Positions 60,611 to 64,000 of a stretch of 64,000 bases of DNA are shown in pieces. How positions within the stretch are numbered: the stretch's first letter is position 1; every line of letters starts with the position of its first letter. Under the pieces are notes generated by a model. It was not told where the DNA came from. It made no database searches and saw only the letters and a program-made list of their open reading frames with translations. The DNA is taken from NCBI GenBank assembly GCA_025642075.2, contig JAODUO010000118.1:50001-114000 (forward strand), read 5' to 3'. Position numbers and translations under genes: made by a program. The DNA is from Ridgeia piscesae. Taxonomy: Eukaryota > Annelida > Polychaeta > Sabellida > Siboglinidae.

Positions 60611-61740
60611 GAGCAAATGCCTAGAAAGTAGAATGGGATCAAGGATGAGATGCACTGTGATGGGGGGATGTGTGAAGAGATTTATAGGGATTGGCAGAAG
60701 TGGAGGATGAGAATGAAATACAGGGAGTGGTGGAGAATCGTGCAAGACCATTGAGGGATAAAGAAAACACAACTTGAGGACCAGTACTGAGAGTAGACCC
60801 ACCCTGGACATTCTTGGAAAAGAAGAAAAACATAAATGTCTGGTGTGATTCTGATCCAAGTAAGTTATTTATTGTCTGTTTACCAACTGACATAATGAAC
60901 TACAAACATCCACATTGTAAAATTTACCAGTTTGCAAATTGCAATATTCTTGCAACACTGCTCACAGTTCTGAAACAAAAACAACGTAGTGTTCTTCTTC
61001 ACACGGACATTATGTACATATTCATCATGACGGCCTCGGCGTCAGTGATCTTATAGATGTTGGAGCCGATCGGCAAAAATAAATCGCCATGTATACTTAC
61101 AAACTGTGTTATTATGTACATCATTTATCTGAAATAAATCTATTTTTCAGTGTGTTATGTCTTTCTGCATATATGGTTAATTTCAGTATATGTATGCATT
61201 TTACCGGCAAATGCAAATGTAATCCAGAAAACAAACTGTTATGTAAAAAAATGCCTCTAATGCTAAATAAACGATGCTAATAATAAAACTCATTATTACC
61301 ATTTGTAGAATTCACGCACACGTTGTACCGTGGTTATTTTTACAGGACTTCGTCAAGAATTATTATGTTACTGGCATCATCCTAGTATACTAGTTATGTA
61401 TGCAGAAAACAAACTAACATTTTCAAACACAACAAAACGACAACTGCAACAAGTCCAGAATAACACTCAAGTTGAGTTGCTGTTATTATGCTGTGCATAC
61501 TATGAAATACTGTTTACAAAACAGAAAAGGTTAATATGTAATAATAACAATTAGAAATGTAGTAAACGGTTGAACAAAAACATAATGTACTACTAAGCAA
61601 TATACATAGCAATGGATCTATCACGCTTGCATTATTATCTCATACTGCAAAGTTCAATTTAAACTGCAGTTACTTACAGTCTAGTTATTTTATTATTTTC
61701 AAAGGAAAAGAATGTTGCACTCATTTCACCAGGTTTTGTT
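60611..61740. other. AT-rich, no gene seen
   Basis: No repeats or recognised coding frames. Short frames of 60-80 codons only. Confidence 0.5.
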
Positions 61741-61945
61741 ATGATCCCCCACCCGCTACCTCCCCACCCGCTACCTCCCAACCCGCTACCTCCCCACCTG
61801 CTACCTCCCCACACGCTACCTCCCAACCCGCTACCTCCCCACACGCTACCTCCCCACCCACTACTTCCCCACCCGCTATCTCCCCACACGCTACCTCCCC
61901 ACACGCTACCTCCCCACCCGCTACCTCCCCACCCACTCAGCTGTG
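61741..61945. repeat. 15-bp tandem repeat, ~13 copies
   Basis: Unit CCCGCTACCTCCCCA with A/T/C variants at one or two positions. On the minus strand it encodes a GWGGS/VWGGS pentapeptide series in an open frame that continues into a non-repetitive tail GIITKPGEMSATFFSFENNK. Confidence 0.95.
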
Positions 61946-62482
61946 AATCATCACCCTGGAGGTTATGAAAGTTCAGAAAGCAGAAGACAGGGACAGTGTG
62001 GTAGCTACAAGACTGAAGGGATTCAATAGTTCTTTGAAGTTGGTTCCCTTGCTAACAATGATTTAGTGACTGCTTGCTCAATATTAAGTTTAAACAAAAA
62101 CAATGTGAAAACATCCTGTTGTATGAATATAATACATCAAATTAAGTGGCAGTGACATTGCTTTCGTCTTTCATTCCTCAACAGTACTAGAATATAAAAT
62201 GAAAAATATGTTCTATCTTTAAACAATGTTAATCAGTAGATTGTCATTAAACATAATCGTTTTTAATGTGAGAATAAATGCTTATACAAGTGTAGTGTAT
62301 TATACTACATACATAGTTTCGATAAAAATTGTAACAGTAATTGCTTCAAATGTAATTGTAATGTGTTCAACTCAACAGTAAGAAAACTAAGTAATATTAA
62401 CATATTACATTGCGCTGTAATTGACAGATCTCCAACTGCAACCCACCATTTAGGCTATCCAAAAAGCTCTAAATACGTACTA
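61946..62482. other. AT-rich, no gene seen
   Basis: On the minus strand a CATAACCTCCAG acceptor near 61960 would open the GWGGS frame (see findings). The rest shows nothing. Confidence 0.4.
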
Positions 62483-63216
62483 CAGGGGTAGAACTAACCA
62501 CTAGTCTGCAGACTAGTAAAGATAAGGGCGGACTAGTAAACCTTCCTAATAACTAGTCTGGTTGTCTAGTAAAGGTCAATGTCATCCATCTCACCCTACA
62601 TCAATCAATCAATCAATCCTTTGTATCAGTGACCCTAACCCTAACCCATCAACAGGCTGGGGGATGTAACTAAATCCCAAGTCATTAAAACGTTACTAAG
62701 TAGCTTCATTTACTGATAAATGATGACATTTTCTTAGGCATGGCCACCAGCTATGAACTTGTCTGGGCATTATTTGTAAGATTAGTGGTTCTTTGATGTC
62801 TACAAGTTTCTAGTGTAATATTTTTATTTCCATTAATAGTCCAGTAGATCCGTTTTCATAACAACGTAATGCAAGGTAAATTTCCATGATTTTCAGGAAA
62901 ATTCATAATGGTAGGGTGGCACTACCAGTCAATGAAGGCAATTGTTTTTTTTCCAATTGCTCAGTTTTTTTTAATGCAGATCATATTTTCACTTTTTAGT
63001 TAATATTATTGTTATTCCTGTATTATTTATTTGTTACCTTTATGAAAAGTGCATTATTTTTACTGAGGTTGTTTTTTGGTTTAAAAAAATTGTAATGACT
63101 TAAATTTGGATTGTTTTTATGTTTTGCCGGACTAGTAAACCTTTTGGCGGACTAGTAAACTTTTGACTTTACTAGTCCTGCTGTCTACTAAAATAAATGC
63201 CAAAGTTCTACCCCTG
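62483..63216. mobile_element. hAT-like MITE (734 bp)
   Basis: Begins CAGGGGTAGAACT and ends with its inverse AGTTCTACCCCTG. Subterminal inverse motifs GGACTAGTAAAC, ACTAGTCTG and TTTACTAGTCC occur on both sides. CAGGG termini and subterminal repeats resemble non-autonomous hAT elements. No convincing 8-bp target duplication, and no transposase. Confidence 0.8.
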
Positions 63217-64000
63217 CATACACATTTCAAAAGTCTCACTCAAGATATATATATGTGTATGCCACCCAAGGGAATAAAGGTAGTCCAGGGCTTTGGTAAT
63301 TTAGGGACACTATTAGTGTTTCAATACCAGAAACACATTTCCTGTAGGGAAATGCTGAATGGACATTATTCCTGTGCTATGGAGTGTTAAAAATTATCTA
63401 CTTCAAGCCAGTTGAGTGTACATGTCTTTTCACCAGCAACTGTGCCACCTGCAGAATGTAATATCAAACCAACAGAACAAAAAACATTAAATATATGATA
63501 CCAGTAAATCCTTGACTGGCATATCCATGGTTTTTCTGATCACCTAAAATGTGGAGAAACAAACAGCACACTAACAACATCAGGTCATAGATAGGTTAAG
63601 TTTCCTTACATACCTGAAAAGCATTCCTGTGGTTAATACGATGCATATCTTAGAATTAATTATATACTGATTTGTATATTTTATTAATAAAATTATAGCA
63701 ATACTTTGTCTACAGAAAGTATTCTAATAACAGAAGGTGTATAATCATCTTTGACAGATAGGGTGTGGTGGCTTAATTTATTAAACTATGTTTGTTTTTT
63801 AAATTAAAACAATTATATGAAGAAGCACCGAGTGACGTGAACCATGTCCTACCAAGAAGCAAGGGAAAGGAAGATGAAGACACTTGAACAAACTGAGTAC
63901 ATGCATTAACTGAATCATGGCTGATACTTTCTGGAGAAGTCAAGATGGTGTTTGACATAACAGGTCTGCAAGGGAATAATGTAAAGCATTTAGAGTCTAA
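63217..64000. other. End of window, AT-rich, no gene seen
   Basis: 63720-63958 is a diverged copy of 59270-59480. No other structure was recognised. Confidence 0.5.

Noticed and set aside
59335..60859. Minus-strand proteins of 365-506 residues and a plus-strand protein of 233 residues
   Set aside because: They are periodic translations of the 63-bp repeat in competing frames, with no domain and no splice support.
62630..62647. Telomere-like CCCTAACCCTAACCC
   Set aside because: Only about two units in ordinary AT-rich sequence, so too short for a telomeric or interstitial telomere array.
63514..63547. Possible 36-bp minus-strand exon (VIRKTMDMPVKDLL)
   Set aside because: Acceptor- and donor-like sites exist but the exon is tiny and has no supporting partner.

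Overview
This is a 64 kb piece of an intron-containing animal genome. It has short GC-rich coding exons with consensus splice sites in large AT-rich introns, decayed non-LTR retrotransposons, tRNA-derived SINEs, many MITE-like inverted-repeat elements, and very long micro- and minisatellites. RGK-family small GTPases are known only from animals. The repeat style suggests a marine invertebrate, plausibly a mollusc, but that is inference. No prokaryotic, organellar or viral gene was recognised.

Three genes are supported, all on the minus strand. (1) RGK-A: only its first coding exon (1544-2372) is inside the window; its remaining exons must lie left of position 1. (2) RGK-B: four exons (23249-24149, 14282-14373, 13502-13691, 9193-9467) join in frame to give a complete Rad/Gem/Kir-type GTPase. 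P-loop, NKTD and SAA motifs are present, there is no DxxG motif, and the protein ends in the RGK-type SCxNLxVL. (3) A type II membrane glycosyltransferase of the DXD (Gly_transf_sug) class has three exons (45224-45343, 42030-42483, 36325-36818) encoding 355 residues. Two homologous Cys-rich candidate terminal exons (58084-58243 and 57186-57284, minus) suggest a fourth gene that I cannot name.

Layout: 1-9.2 kb holds RGK-A exon 1 and a 2.17 kb tandem duplication whose copies end in a 68-bp minisatellite. 9.2-24.1 kb is RGK-B with introns full of microsatellites, a SINE, a MITE and a LINE fragment. 24.2-26.0 kb is a 41-bp minisatellite. 26-35 kb is intergenic, with one perfect 88-bp hairpin, one element with 302-bp inverted repeats and two MITEs. 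35.5-45.4 kb is the glycosyltransferase gene, with a CR1-like LINE in intron 2 on the opposite strand. 45.5-56.2 kb is (TA)n, a diverged repeat family and LINE remnants. 56.2-64 kb is AT-rich, with the Cys-rich exons, 28-, 63- and 15-bp tandem repeats and a hAT-like MITE.

The most striking feature is the relation of tandem repeats to genes. The 68-bp minisatellite downstream of RGK-B is built from the last twelve codons of the gene, including the stop. The glycosyltransferase stop codon likewise lies in the first unit of a 30-bp minisatellite. RGK-B exon 1 abuts a 41-bp array, and exons 2 and 4 each have long repeats within about 130 nt of their acceptor sites. RGK proteins are known inhibitors of voltage-gated calcium channels and cytoskeletal regulators; that role is taken from the family and is not shown here.
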